NCBI GenBank assembly: GCA_020627535.1
Contig: JAHDGU010000009.1
Span: 62,001 to 126,000, forward strand
Length of the DNA stretch: 64,000 nucleotides
Source of the DNA: Saprospiraceae bacterium
GTDB taxonomy: Bacteria > Bacteroidota > Bacteroidia > Chitinophagales > Saprospiraceae
Direction: 5' to 3'
Made by a program: the position numbers and the translations under genes. Below, piece after piece: positions 16,940 through 26,392 of the stretch (the first letter of the stretch is position 1; every line of letters begins with the position of its first letter). The notes under the pieces are model-generated. The model was not told the DNA's origin, ran no database searches, and worked only from the letters and a program-made list of their open reading frames with translations.

Positions 16940-18637
16940 CTAGGGGTTCTGAGCTTGCTTGATCTTTTCTTGGAGCTTGGGATCCTTGTAGGGTAGTAAC
17001 TCTGCTGCTCGTGTCCATTGGATCTGGGATTGATCTGATTGTCCAGATTCTGCCAGATAATCTCCATAGGCCATATGAATCAAGGGAGAGTCTTGGAGTT
17101 CTAGCGCTTTTTGAAAGTGCGCTTCTGCTTGCGTTCCAGAGTTCATCTGTGCCTGCGTCAAAGCAAGTATATGGTAGTATTCTGCACTGCTAGGCTCTGG
17201 ATGGGCCTTCAGGATCTCTAGAGCCTTCTTGGCATCGGAGGTGATTTGGGACAGTGCCAAGACCCGATGAGCCGCAGGTGCGTCACTATTGATCTCGATG
17301 GCTTTGAGAGCTAGTTGTTCTGCCGATTTTGGATCTTTCTTTGAGAGGATTTCTGCTTTCAGCAATAATGCACGGTACTGCGCCGCGGGCGTTCTACCTG
17401 TCATGTAGATGTTCTCATCGACTAGATAGAGTGCCTCTTCGTGATCATTCATTTGGGCGAAAGCCCTTGCCGACAGATAGTACAGCTGTGCCTTGTTTGG
17501 GAAAAGGCTCAGTGCTTGGTCACTTTTGTCTGTGATTGCCTTGAAATTGTATGTCTCGTGATACAGATAGAAGAGCTGCTCCCAGACTTGATAATTGGTA
17601 TTGCGCAGCTCGATGGTCTGCTCGTAGTAGCTGATGGCTTGATCTACTTCTCCAAGCTGAGCTGTGACATCTCCAGCAATGGCATAGCTCTTGGCGTCGT
17701 AGGGATGTGTCTGGACCAAGATCTCCGTGGCCTCCAAGAGCGCTGGTCCCAGTTCAGCTTTATCCTCTTGCACAAATTTCTCGACAAATGGGATGAGCTG
17801 TTTGATCTTATCATCCAACTCCACCGTGCTATTAGCTAGCGCTGTCTTGAGTACAGTGATCTGTTCATCTTCGGGCTGACTCTCACGGCCGATGGCAGCA
17901 TACTGTATGGAGGCTTGGGAGTGCTCTGGATCAATCTGCAAAATGCGGCCATAGAGCTTCTTGGCCTCAGCATCTTGATTCCTACTGGCCTTGTGATTGG
18001 CGTATTGGAGTAGGATGGTGGTATTGTCAGGGAAAGCAGACAGGTAGTCTTGCATCACTTCCTCAGTCTTGTCATAGTCTTTGGTGCGCTTATAAATATC
18101 AAAGAGTCTTAAGGTGTTTTCTTCTGTGGGGCCAAGGAGCTTTTTGTGATCTTCTAGGGCCTGAGCCGCTTGCTTCAGGTTTCCTGCTTTCAGCTCTGAG
18201 AAAGCGAGTGAAATGTGATAGTCTGGTTCTGCAGGAAACTGTTGACTCAGTCTGCGATAAATCTCCGAGGCTGCAGGAAACTGTAGTGCATCTTCTTTGT
18301 ACTTGGCATAAGTGAGATAGTACCAAGCATTACTTGGATTCATAGTGATCGCCCGATCAAAAAATTTGTCGGCATCATCCACACGATCGAGAGCTGCGTA
18401 GCATCTCGCTTTTTCGTACATGGCCACATCATTTTGAGCATCTAGTTCTAGGACTGCGTCGTAGCCCTCTATGGCCTTGTCATAGTTCTGTAGGAGAAAA
18501 TCCGTCTGTGCGGCAATGAGTTTTTCTTCCGTCTGAATCTCGAGGACTTCTACGCGTGTAGGCCCTTGAGCAATTGCCGATATAGAAAGGCACAGATAGA
18601 GTGCCAAAGAGAGGTGTGATTTCATCTTATTGTTCAT
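16940..18637 (-). CDS. Secreted tetratricopeptide-repeat protein
   Basis: 565 residues with a signal peptide (about 1-23, cleavage after A-I-A-Q likely) and then at least ten TPR-like helical pairs over nearly the whole length (for example A-M-Y-E-K-A-R-C-Y-A-A-L-D near 75, Y-Y-L-S-A-R-A-F-A-Q-M near 385). It is probably a periplasmic scaffold. The pairing with a DUF4292 lipoprotein two bases downstream suggests a joint envelope role. The final residues approach the next start without overlap. A dispersed hairpin motif at 17450-17466 encodes its A-F-A-Q-M segment. Confidence 0.85.
   Translation of the reverse strand: MNNKMKSHLSLALYLCLSISAIAQGPTRVEVLEIQTEEKLIAAQTDFLLQNYDKAIEGYDAVLELDAQNDVAMYEKARCYAALDRVDDADKFFDRAITMNPSNAWYYLTYAKYKEDALQFPAASEIYRRLSQQFPAEPDYHISLAFSELKAGNLKQAAQALEDHKKLLGPTEENTLRLFDIYKRTKDYDKTEEVMQDYLSAFPDNTTILLQYANHKASRNQDAEAKKLYGRILQIDPEHSQASIQYAAIGRESQPEDEQITVLKTALANSTVELDDKIKQLIPFVEKFVQEDKAELGPALLEATEILVQTHPYDAKSYAIAGDVTAQLGEVDQAISYYEQTIELRNTNYQVWEQLFYLYHETYNFKAITDKSDQALSLFPNKAQLYYLSARAFAQMNDHEEALYLVDENIYMTGRTPAAQYRALLLKAEILSKKDPKSAEQLALKAIEINSDAPAAHRVLALSQITSDAKKALEILKAHPEPSSAEYYHILALTQAQMNSGTQAEAHFQKALELQDSPLIHMAYGDYLAESGQSDQSQIQWTRAAELLPYKDPKLQEKIKQAQNP
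17450..17466 (+). repeat. Dispersed hairpin motif inside the TPR gene
   Basis: CATTTGGGCGAAAGCCC, identical over 17 bases to the copies at 59189 and (complement) 47465, although the three sit in unrelated contexts. Confidence 0.65.
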
Positions 18638-18691
18638 GCCATAGTCAAGAACGCGGCGAAAGGCAAATGCATTTTGTCTCTCGATCGATTC

Positions 18692-20125
18692 TTACTCTAC
18701 AACAGTGATCTTCACCAAATTGGTTCGTCCCTTGGCATGAAGTGGCATGATTCCAGTGTTGATGAGGACATCGCCGGCATTGACTTTGTTTTGCTTCTTG
18801 AGGATCTCGACCACATCGTAGATGGTCTCTTCCGTATTGTTGAATCCGTCATAGTAGAAGCACTGCACGCCCCAGACGAGATTGAGCGTACTCAGGATTT
18901 GTCTGACCTCCGAGAATATGAAAATCTTGCACTGTGGTCTGTGACTACTGATTCGAAATGCGGTATACCCAGAGATGGTGAGACCGATGATGGCTTTCGC
19001 CGAAATGTCATCAGCCGTGCGAGCGGCACTTGCACAGATCACATCAGATAAGAAGGTCGATGACTTCTTGCTGAGCTTGGGTTTTTTGCCCTCCATGCTA
19101 TAATGCTTCTCGGTCTCAGCCAGTATCTTATTCATTGCCTCTACGACCTTGAGAGGATGCGCACCTACAGAAGTTTCTCCGCTGAGCATGACGGCGTCTG
19201 CTCCATCAAGTACGGCATTGGCTACATCTGAAATCTCAGCTCTGGTAGGAGTAGGTGAGGTGATCATCGAATCCATCATCTGCGTGGCTACAATAACCGG
19301 TCTTGCACGTTGGATACATTTCTTGATGATCTTCTTTTGGATAGCCGGGAGCTTTTCCATCGGCACTTCGATACCAAGATCACCACGGGCAACCATGATG
19401 GCATTGGACGCCTTGATGATTTTATCGATGTTTTCTACGCCTTCGGGCTTTTCAATCTTGGCGATGATTTTGGCGCTGTGACCACGTGCGTCGATTTTGG
19501 ATCTCAGGTCGACCATGTCTTCATGAGATCTGACGAAGGACAAGGCCACCCAATTGATCGGGAAGTTGAGGGCAAACTGCAGATCTGCATTGTCTTTCTC
19601 CGTCATTGATGGCTGAGATATGGCGGTATCGGGGAGATTTACTCCCTTTCGGCTTGATATGCTAGTACCATAAAGTACCTTGAGTTTGACAGTGTCTTTG
19701 AGATTCGTCTCTAGCACCTCTAGGATGAGCTTTCCGTCATCCACTAAGACACGCTCACCGACTTGCACATCTCTTGCAAAGGGTTCATAGCTCATATAGA
19801 TCTTCTCCATCGTGCCCACACACTCCTCATTCACGAATGTGAGTACATCCCCAGGCTTGAGATCAAGTGTTTCATTTTCTATCTTGCCCACTCGTAGCTT
19901 CGGACCTTGTAGGTCGACTAAGATTCCCACATTGGTATTGTGAGCTTCATTAAGCTTCAAGATTTTTTCGATCGTCGCTTGATGCACATCGTGCGAGCCA
20001 TGAGAGAAATTGAGTCTAAATATGTCCACACCAGCTTGTATGAGAGATGTGAGCATTTCTTCTGAGCTAGATGCTGGGCCTACTGTGGCTACGATCTTGG
20101 TATTCTGGTGATCTACAATCTTCAT
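18692..20125 (-). CDS. pyk: Pyruvate kinase
   Basis: 477 residues. It converts phosphoenolpyruvate and ADP to pyruvate and ATP in glycolysis. Seen are the start K-I-V-A-T-V-G-P-A, R-L-N-F-S-H-G near 37, the catalytic-lysine region A-K-I-E-K-P-E-G near 222, M-V-A-R-G-D-L-G-I-E near 245, and V-A-T-Q-M-M-D-S-M near 280. The C-terminal allosteric domain is complete. The start is the ATG before K-I-V-D-H; an earlier in-frame start adds 16 residues without family support. It heads the minus-strand run ending in M29. Confidence 0.96.
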   Translation of the reverse strand: MKIVDHQNTKIVATVGPASSSEEMLTSLIQAGVDIFRLNFSHGSHDVHQATIEKILKLNEAHNTNVGILVDLQGPKLRVGKIENETLDLKPGDVLTFVNEECVGTMEKIYMSYEPFARDVQVGERVLVDDGKLILEVLETNLKDTVKLKVLYGTSISSRKGVNLPDTAISQPSMTEKDNADLQFALNFPINWVALSFVRSHEDMVDLRSKIDARGHSAKIIAKIEKPEGVENIDKIIKASNAIMVARGDLGIEVPMEKLPAIQKKIIKKCIQRARPVIVATQMMDSMITSPTPTRAEISDVANAVLDGADAVMLSGETSVGAHPLKVVEAMNKILAETEKHYSMEGKKPKLSKKSSTFLSDVICASAARTADDISAKAIIGLTISGYTAFRISSHRPQCKIFIFSEVRQILSTLNLVWGVQCFYYDGFNNTEETIYDVVEILKKQNKVNAGDVLINTGIMPLHAKGRTNLVKITVVE

Positions 20126-20271
20126 GGTGTCGAAAGATTTAAGCGACGAAGGTACTAATTGTGGTGAGGACACTAAGTATAGCTTTGGGTATTGGGGAAC
20201 TTCATCACGATTTGTTGACTTAGAGAGATGTATTTACTAATGAGCAGGAGTGAGTATGTGATTGATTACAT

Positions 20272-20279
20272 TACTTTTG
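20272..20279 (+). promoter_or_regulatory. -7-box-like sequence upstream of acpP
   Basis: TACTTTTG matches TAnnTTTG exactly, 26 bases before the acpP ATG. No TTTG -33 box is seen at the usual distance. The pyk-acpP divergent intergenic region (20126-20305) contains no gene. Confidence 0.45.
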
Positions 20280-20305
20280 CGACACAAAATCAAAAACAAG
20301 CTATC

Positions 20306-20545
20306 ATGTCTGAAATTGCAGAAAAAGTGAAAAAACTCATCGTGGACAAACTTGGTGTAGATGAGGCAGATGTTACTGCCGAGGCCAACTTCACGAATGA
20401 TCTTGGAGCTGATTCTCTAGACACTGTGGAGTTGATCATGGAATTTGAGAAGGAGTTTGACATCTCTATTCCTGATGAGCAAGCAGAGAATATTCAGACT
20501 GTCGGTCAGGCAGTGGAATATCTAGAGTCACAGCTACAGGGCTAG
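20306..20545 (+). CDS. acpP: Acyl carrier protein
   Basis: 79 residues, very acidic. The serine of G-A-D-S-L-D-T-V-E near residue 39 carries the phosphopantetheine arm that holds growing fatty acyl chains. Start chosen at the ATG giving M-S-E-I-A-E-K-V; the frame is open further upstream but that stretch overlaps the promoter-like box. A terminator follows, then fabF. Confidence 0.97.
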   Translation: MSEIAEKVKKLIVDKLGVDEADVTAEANFTNDLGADSLDTVELIMEFEKEFDISIPDEQAENIQTVGQAVEYLESQLQG

Positions 20546-20568
20546 ATCCCACTCTATAATGAAAATGC

Positions 20569-20606
20569 AATCCACAAGGCCTACAAGGTCTTGTGGATTT
20601 TTTTTT
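20569..20606 (+). terminator. Rho-independent terminator after acpP
   Basis: Perfect 10-bp stem AATCCACAAG / CTTGTGGATT with an 11-base loop, followed by a run of nine T. It probably lets acpP be made in excess over fabF, which starts 69 bases later. Confidence 0.92.
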
Positions 20607-20674
20607 GAGCAAAGCCATTCAAAAGGGGAGCAATCTTCGGTTTGGTATCTTTGTGAGGTCAATTATTTAGGACT

Positions 20675-21916
20675 ATGAAAAGAGTCGTCATTACAGGAAT
20701 CGGTGCATTGACACCCATCGGCAATACTGCTGATGAATACAAGGCAGGTCTGGAAAATGGTGTTTCAGGTGCAGCAATGATCACCCACTTTGATCCAGAG
20801 CACTTCAAGACCAAATTTGCCTGTGAGGTCAAAGGTCTCGACATGAAAGATCGTCTTGAGCACAAAGAGATCCGTCGTATGGACAGATTTGCTCAGCTGG
20901 GATTAGCCGCTACCGCAGAAGCCATGGAGGATTCTGGTCTAGATCTGGACAAGATCAATCTAGACCGTGCTGGTGTGATATGGGGCTCGGGGATCGGCGG
21001 ACTTGGAAGTCTTGAGCTTGATGTCGAAGCACATACACTTGGTAGTGGTGTGCCACGCTATAGTCCTTTCATGATCCCGAAGATGATCCCGGATATCGCG
21101 CCTGGTCAGATCTCGATCAAGTATGGTCTACGAGGTGTCAATTACAGTACAGTATCGGCCTGTGCCTCCTCTACTCACGCCATCATCAATAGCACAGACT
21201 ACATCAGGCTAGGCAAAGCCGATGTCATCGTGACAGGTGGCAGTGAATCAGTGGTGCTCAAGCCTGGTATCGGTGGATTCAATGCTATGAAGGCACTGTC
21301 TACACGTAATGACAGCCCTGAGACGGCTTCCCGTCCATTTGATAAGGATCGAGACGGCTTTGTCCTTGGAGAAGGAGCAGGAGTTCTCATACTAGAAGAA
21401 TATGAGCACGCCAAGGCCAGAGGAGCCAAGATCTATGGCGAGGTCGTAGGAACTGGAATGACAGCAGATGCCTATCACCTTACAGCACCACATCCAGAAG
21501 GTCTTGGTGCCGCCAATGTAATATCGATGGCCATGAAAGAGGCTGGTCTTAGCAGCACCGAACTTGACTATATCAATGTCCACGGGACATCTACTCCTCT
21601 TGGGGATATCGCAGAACTACGAGCAATTCACAAGGTATTCGGTGACGATGCCTTCAATCTAGATATCAGCTCTACCAAGTCGATGACTGGTCACTTACTA
21701 GGTGCAGCAGGAGCGATTGAGGCCATTGCTGGTGTACTTGCCATGAATCATGACTTCATACCTCCTACCATTAATCACTTCACAGATGATCCTGAGATAG
21801 ACGGTCGTTTTCGTCTGACTTTCAATGAGGCCAAGCACACAAAGGTGAATTCTGTATTAAGCAATACCTTCGGTTTTGGTGGGCACAATGCGAGCGTAAT
21901 TTTCAAATCTATCTAG
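20675..21916 (+). CDS. fabF: 3-oxoacyl-ACP synthase II (KAS II)
   Basis: 413 residues. It condenses malonyl-ACP with acyl-ACP in fatty acid elongation. The active-site cysteine lies in V-S-A-C-A-S-S-T near residue 165, and the two histidines in N-V-H-G-T-S-T-P near 305 and S-M-T-G-H-L-L-G-A-A-G near 340. Length and N-terminus (M-K-R-V-V-I-T-G-I-G) fit the family closely. rnc follows after 6 bases, as in many Bacteroidota. Confidence 0.97.
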   Translation: MKRVVITGIGALTPIGNTADEYKAGLENGVSGAAMITHFDPEHFKTKFACEVKGLDMKDRLEHKEIRRMDRFAQLGLAATAEAMEDSGLDLDKINLDRAGVIWGSGIGGLGSLELDVEAHTLGSGVPRYSPFMIPKMIPDIAPGQISIKYGLRGVNYSTVSACASSTHAIINSTDYIRLGKADVIVTGGSESVVLKPGIGGFNAMKALSTRNDSPETASRPFDKDRDGFVLGEGAGVLILEEYEHAKARGAKIYGEVVGTGMTADAYHLTAPHPEGLGAANVISMAMKEAGLSSTELDYINVHGTSTPLGDIAELRAIHKVFGDDAFNLDISSTKSMTGHLLGAAGAIEAIAGVLAMNHDFIPPTINHFTDDPEIDGRFRLTFNEAKHTKVNSVLSNTFGFGGHNASVIFKSI

Positions 21917-21922
21917 ACGCTT

Positions 21923-22666
21923 ATGGTAGGATGGATCAGACGTAGCTATAATCTTTACCTATGCGAGGATAAGGAATTCGCACGCAGGATGAAGGAGATC
22001 ATAGGTTTTGTGCCTTGTCGCCTCAAGCTCTACAAGAGTGCCTTCTTCCATAGATCGTCCAACAATACCAATAATGGATTTAGCAGTAATAATGAGCGCC
22101 TTGAGTACCTAGGCGATGCCATATTGAGCTCTATTGTAGCAGAGTATCTCTATCAGAAGTACCCGAAAGGGGACGAAGGCTTCCTCACTAAGATGAGATC
22201 CAAAGTTGTCAAGCGAAAGTCTCTCAATACGATTGCGGAGAAGATGTCGCTGGATGTCATGTTGCAAGAGTTTAATTCGGCCAGGATCAGTAGCAGTATG
22301 CTGGGAAATGCTTTTGAAGCACTTGTAGGTGCAATCTATCTGGAGCAAGGCTACTCAGGTGCGCGCAACTTCATCGTACAGAAAGTGCTGAGAGAGTATC
22401 TAAATATGGAAGAACTCGAACGCACCGATGACAACTTCAAGTCCACACTCCTGGAGTTGTGTCAGAAGACAGGACGGCAAGTCCAGTTTAAGACGATCTC
22501 CAAGTACAAGCACGACAAGCGAGATAAATTCAAGATGGCGGTCATGATCGATGGTAAGCAGATCGCCTCAGCAGACGCATTTAATAAGAAGAGCGCAGAG
22601 CAAAGGGCCTCAAGGATCGCTTTACAAAATATAAACACTGTCCCAGAATCTGCGGTCATTGAGTAG
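21923..22666 (+). CDS. rnc: Ribonuclease III
   Basis: 247 residues. It cleaves double-stranded RNA in rRNA and mRNA processing. The signature N-E-R-L-E-Y-L-G-D-A-I-L lies near residue 53, with the acidic metal-binding residues, and G-N-A-F-E-A-L-V-G-A near 128. A double-stranded RNA-binding domain covers about 168-240. The N-terminal extension before the catalytic domain (about 25 residues) is usual in Bacteroidota. It lies 6 bases after fabF. Confidence 0.95.
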   Translation: MVGWIRRSYNLYLCEDKEFARRMKEIIGFVPCRLKLYKSAFFHRSSNNTNNGFSSNNERLEYLGDAILSSIVAEYLYQKYPKGDEGFLTKMRSKVVKRKSLNTIAEKMSLDVMLQEFNSARISSSMLGNAFEALVGAIYLEQGYSGARNFIVQKVLREYLNMEELERTDDNFKSTLLELCQKTGRQVQFKTISKYKHDKRDKFKMAVMIDGKQIASADAFNKKSAEQRASRIALQNINTVPESAVIE

Positions 22667-22717
22667 TCACCTTGTTATTTTTTCGAAACTTTCTGAGTCT
22701 CATACGTTAGAGTCCTA

Positions 22718-23944
22718 ATGGATTCTATCACACAGATCACCTTGGGTGCGGCTGTCGGTGAGGCAGTGCTGGGTAAAAAACTAGGCAACCGAGCTATGGT
22801 CTGGGGAGGCATTGCAGGTACGATCCCTGATCTTGATGTATTTGCGAGTGGATGGATGACGGAGATGGAATCTCTGGCATTTCATCGTGGTCCTTCTCAT
22901 AGTCTTCTGTTTGCAGTACTGTTTCCTTGGTTGATCGCGGCTTTCACGCATTGGCTCTACGGCCGTGGTACTTATCAAAAATCTTGGTACAAATGGAGCA
23001 TCTATTTTGGTGCTCTTGCAGTCTTGAGCTTATTTATACACGGGATTATATCCTTCTTTTCGCAGATTACCGGAAGTTTTAATTGGCTTGTGTTCCTGCT
23101 GTTAATGGTGGTACTTATCGGAGTGTTCTTTTTGATCGGTAGGTCATATTTGACGAGGACGCTAGATGAGATTGACGTGAGCTACAAGGAGTGGGTCTGG
23201 TTTTTCTTTCTGACGATTGGCACCCACTCTATCTTGGATTCATTCACCTCATATGGTACGCAGCTTTTGTGGCCATTTTCTGATATGCGCGTGGCTTGGG
23301 ACAATATCTCTGTGGCTGATCCATTTTACACAGCGCCATTTTTGATCTGTTTGATCACAGCTTGTTTTTTCAGGCGTGGAGATCGGAGAAGGGCCATATG
23401 GAACTGGGCCGGGATCATTATATCCAGCCTGTATATGATTTGGACATTTTACAATCAGTCCAAGGCTACGAAGGTGTTTGAGTCATATCTCAATGAAAGA
23501 GAAATTTCCTACGAAGAGCTCAAAGTAAGCCCTTCAATCCTCAATAATTTCTTATGGTTTGGAGTGGCGCGATCTGGTCAAAAGTACTATCGTGGATGGT
23601 GGTCAACCCTAGATGCTAGAGCAGAGACGGATAAGATGTTTGAGATCCAAGCCAATCACGATATCATCGAGCCATATCTAGATGATCCTGATGTGGAGAT
23701 TATGACTTGGTTCAGTGATGGGTTTTATCAAGTCGAGCCAGTTTCTCAAGATTCTTTTCATTATTTCGACGTGCGGTATGGATGGAGTCAAGATACAGTC
23801 GAGTATGAACCTCAATCAGTATTTGGCTGGGGATTTAAGATCGTAGACGGTGAGTTTGAACTGGGCAGCGAGGCTCGTGGTCCCGATGGTAATTTTTCGA
23901 GCATGTTCAAGGCATTTGCCTCGAGAGTGAGGGGCATAGAGTAG
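22718..23944 (+). CDS. Membrane-bound metal-dependent hydrolase family protein (YdjM/DUF457-like)
   Basis: 408 residues. The start M-D-S-I-T-Q-I-T-L-G-A, then G-x-x-P-D-L-D near residue 37 and F-H-R-G-P-S-H-S near 55, are marks of the YdjM/DUF457 family. Several membrane helices lie between residues 60 and 250. A soluble C-terminal part of about 150 residues is predicted to face one side. No member has a firmly known reaction. It starts 51 bases after rnc on the same strand. Confidence 0.85.
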   Translation: MDSITQITLGAAVGEAVLGKKLGNRAMVWGGIAGTIPDLDVFASGWMTEMESLAFHRGPSHSLLFAVLFPWLIAAFTHWLYGRGTYQKSWYKWSIYFGALAVLSLFIHGIISFFSQITGSFNWLVFLLLMVVLIGVFFLIGRSYLTRTLDEIDVSYKEWVWFFFLTIGTHSILDSFTSYGTQLLWPFSDMRVAWDNISVADPFYTAPFLICLITACFFRRGDRRRAIWNWAGIIISSLYMIWTFYNQSKATKVFESYLNEREISYEELKVSPSILNNFLWFGVARSGQKYYRGWWSTLDARAETDKMFEIQANHDIIEPYLDDPDVEIMTWFSDGFYQVEPVSQDSFHYFDVRYGWSQDTVEYEPQSVFGWGFKIVDGEFELGSEARGPDGNFSSMFKAFASRVRGIE

Positions 23945-23975
23945 TCTGAGCTTCGATGCCTGTAGCCTTTCAGAA

Positions 23976-24854
23976 TTAACCAGGTAGAGCAGCTCTCAGT
24001 GCTGCTTTGCACTGATCAGTGGCAGAGACTAGCGGTAGTCTGACCTCCTCGCTACAGATCCCAAGTATTTCAAGTAGAGCTTTAAGACCCACCGGATTAC
24101 CTTCTGCATAGAGAGGCTTGTGCAATTTCCAGATCTTGTGATGTAGTCGCCTCGCTTCTGCAAAATCTTCAGCTATTGCTGCTCTGATCATATCACTGAA
24201 GTCTCTCGGAAGCGCATTAGCAATGACACTCACGGCACCTTCAGCACCGAGTGCGATCTGACTCACAGCCGCAGGGTCGTCTCCGCTGAGTACTGCAAAG
24301 CGATCAGGCTTGCCTTGAAGGATATCGCAGATCTGTGATATATCACCAGATGCTTCTTTGGTCGCTATGATATTGGGACAATCGTGAGCTAGTCTCAAGG
24401 TAGTCTCTGCAGTGAGGTTGCAAGCAGCTCTTCCTGGATTGTTGTAGAGCATGATCGGAAGATCAGTCGCATGAGCGATCTCTTTGAAATGCTGATACAG
24501 ACCTTCTTGATTGGGCTTGTTGTAAGCAGGTGTGCTCAGCATAAGTCCCGAGATGCCTAGGAGTCGACTGTCCTTGAGAGCCTCAAGTATGGCTTGTGTA
24601 TTGTTGCTAGCGTAGTGCCCTGTCCATACTGGTACGCGGGTCTTACATGCTGATAGAATAGTCGCCAGGACATCATCCCTCTCTTTTCGCGAAAGCGTCG
24701 CAGTTTCACTCGTGGTACCCAGAGCTACAAGATACTCTGCACCACCATTGATGATGTGCTCTACAAGACGCGTCAGAGCTCCATGGTCGACATGACCTTG
24801 CGAAAAAGGTGTGGCTACTGCAACACCAGTACCTTTCAATCTATGCTCGGACAT
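23976..24854 (-). CDS. dapA: 4-hydroxy-tetrahydrodipicolinate synthase
   Basis: 292 residues. It condenses pyruvate with aspartate semialdehyde in lysine and diaminopimelate synthesis. Seen are G-T-T-S-E-T near residue 46 (G-T-T-G-E in most homologues, here Ser for Gly), Y-N-N-P-G-R near 137 and the Schiff-base lysine in I-A-T-K-E-A-S-G-D near 166. Its start overlaps the DUF6913 gene by 19 bases, so translation is coupled. It converges on the YdjM-like gene. Confidence 0.95.
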   Translation of the reverse strand: MSEHRLKGTGVAVATPFSQGHVDHGALTRLVEHIINGGAEYLVALGTTSETATLSRKERDDVLATILSACKTRVPVWTGHYASNNTQAILEALKDSRLLGISGLMLSTPAYNKPNQEGLYQHFKEIAHATDLPIMLYNNPGRAACNLTAETTLRLAHDCPNIIATKEASGDISQICDILQGKPDRFAVLSGDDPAAVSQIALGAEGAVSVIANALPRDFSDMIRAAIAEDFAEARRLHHKIWKLHKPLYAEGNPVGLKALLEILGICSEEVRLPLVSATDQCKAALRAALPG

Positions 24855-25381
24855 ATGCTATTGATTACTGTTTCTGCTTTATTGAAAAACTCAGAGAGAT
24901 CTTGTGGATTCTCTACATCTATCATGATGTCAAGATACTTCTGCGGCCCGGCTGGATAGCCTAATTTGAGATGAGCCTTGGATAGGGCCGTGATATAAAC
25001 CATGTGCTTGGGTGCCTTGTCTGTGACGCAGAATAGTATGTCCCATGGCCTTTGGACAAAATCGGCGATCTTCTCCAAGTCGACGCTGCCATTCATCTTG
25101 ACGTCCTCGTCTGTATAGATCGGGATCTTGAGAAGATCAGCGTGATCATTCTTGGCAATATATCCCAGATAGTGAGGCTTGATGCGTTTTTTCTTGAGAT
25201 GCTTGCCAAAGGCGAATACTGCTGATCTATGGGTTTTCTCAGTACAATCAAAGAGTATAGCCACATCACGGACGTAGATGTCCTTTTTGGCGGAAGCCGT
25301 AGAGCTATCTAATTGATTTCTGAGCTTTCGCTCAAAACTCCTGTCGAGAAAATACCTCACTGGTGCGAGATCCTTGAACAT
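24836..25381 (-). CDS. DUF6913 family protein
   Basis: 181 residues matching the Bacteroidota DUF6913 family by its features: a basic start, V-A-I-L-F-D-C-T near 42, R-P-W-D-I-L-F-C-V-T-D near 112 and L-D-I-M-I-D-V near 150. It overlaps dapA by 19 bases and starts 5 bases after accA; the dapA linkage is recurrent in the phylum. Function is unknown. Two dispersed hairpin-like motifs (25284-25298 and variant 25322-25337) lie in the coding sequence, encoding A-S-A-K-K and S-F-E-R-K. Confidence 0.78.
   Translation of the reverse strand: MFKDLAPVRYFLDRSFERKLRNQLDSSTASAKKDIYVRDVAILFDCTEKTHRSAVFAFGKHLKKKRIKPHYLGYIAKNDHADLLKIPIYTDEDVKMNGSVDLEKIADFVQRPWDILFCVTDKAPKHMVYITALSKAHLKLGYPAGPQKYLDIMIDVENPQDLSEFFNKAETVINSICPSID
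25284..25298 (+). repeat. Dispersed hairpin motif inside the DUF6913 gene
   Basis: TTTTTGGCGGAAGCC, the GGAA-loop variant also seen at 5192 (complement), 53265 (complement) and 58474. Confidence 0.5.
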
Positions 25382-25386
25382 GTGAT

Positions 25387-26346
25387 CTAGCTTGTTACCG
25401 TCGCAAATTTGCCGATGCTACTGTATCGCTCAATGCGCTGATCTATCAGATCTTGGGTCTTGACCTTGGACAGTTCTTTGAATTGCTCAAGTAGATGCCC
25501 TTTGAGAATCTGACTCATGGCCTCAGGGTCATTGTGTGCCCCACCTAGAGGCTCTTTGACGATCCCGTCTATGATACCAAAGCCGTGCATATGCTCAGGT
25601 GTGAGTCTGAGCGCCTCTGCTGCTTCTTCTTTGTGATCCCAGCTTCTCCAAAGGATGCTTGAGCAAGACTCTGGGGAGATGACTGAGTACCAAGTATTTT
25701 GTAGCATGAAAACACGATCACCAAGGCCGATACCAATGGCACCTCCGCTAGCTCCTTCGCCGATGACGTAGCAGACGATGGGTACCTTGAGCTGGCTCAT
25801 CTCAAATAGATTTCGTGCAATGGCTTCGGCTTGCCCACGTTCCTCCGCTTCCAGGCCAGGATATGCACCTGGTGTGTCAATGAAGCTCAATACGGGAATA
25901 TCAAATCTCTCGGCAATCTTCATCAGACGAAGGGCTTTACGATATCCTTCGGGATTGGCCATACCAAAGTTGCGATACTGTCTCAATTTGGTATTGATGC
26001 CTTTCTGGTGCCCTATGACGACAAGTCTTTGATCACCTATCCGGGCCATACCTCCGACGATAGCTTTGTCATCCTTGAACTGTCGGTCGCCGTGCAGCTC
26101 TACAAATTCATCGAAGATGTTTTCGACGTAGTACATGGTGTAAGGCCGCTGAGGATGTCTTGACAGTTGTACTTTTTGCCAACCAGTGAGATTGCTGTAG
26201 ATTTCTTCTTTGGTCTTGACAATCTTACTCTCAAGATCTTTCACATTTTTCGAGACATCGACATCTCCGATTGCTTCGACTTCCTTCAGCTTTTCTAGCT
26301 GCTGATACAGCTGTTCCAGCGGTTGTTCAAATTCCAAGAAGACCAT
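25387..26346 (-). CDS. accA: Acetyl-CoA carboxylase carboxyltransferase subunit alpha
   Basis: 319 residues. It is half of the carboxyltransferase that makes malonyl-CoA for fatty acid synthesis. Seen are the N-terminal helix [17 protein letters not shown] near 70, the oxyanion segment G-E-G-A-S-G-G-A near 200 and [10 protein letters not shown] near 155. The start fits homologues at the ATG at 26346; an upstream in-frame start at 26379 adds 11 residues close to the neighbouring gene. It heads accA-DUF6913-dapA. Confidence 0.95.
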   Translation of the reverse strand: MVFLEFEQPLEQLYQQLEKLKEVEAIGDVDVSKNVKDLESKIVKTKEEIYSNLTGWQKVQLSRHPQRPYTMYYVENIFDEFVELHGDRQFKDDKAIVGGMARIGDQRLVVIGHQKGINTKLRQYRNFGMANPEGYRKALRLMKIAERFDIPVLSFIDTPGAYPGLEAEERGQAEAIARNLFEMSQLKVPIVCYVIGEGASGGAIGIGLGDRVFMLQNTWYSVISPESCSSILWRSWDHKEEAAEALRLTPEHMHGFGIIDGIVKEPLGGAHNDPEAMSQILKGHLLEQFKELSKVKTQDLIDQRIERYSSIGKFATVTS

Positions 26347-26392
26347 AGACACTTGTTTGAGGCCTCCAAAGGTACTCAAGATTTTACAGGGC

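Noticed and set aside
24799-24816. Possible dispersed hairpin copy (ACCTTGCGAAAAAGGT)
   Set aside because: The stem is short and the CATTTT and GAAAGCC parts are missing; counting it would inflate the repeat family.
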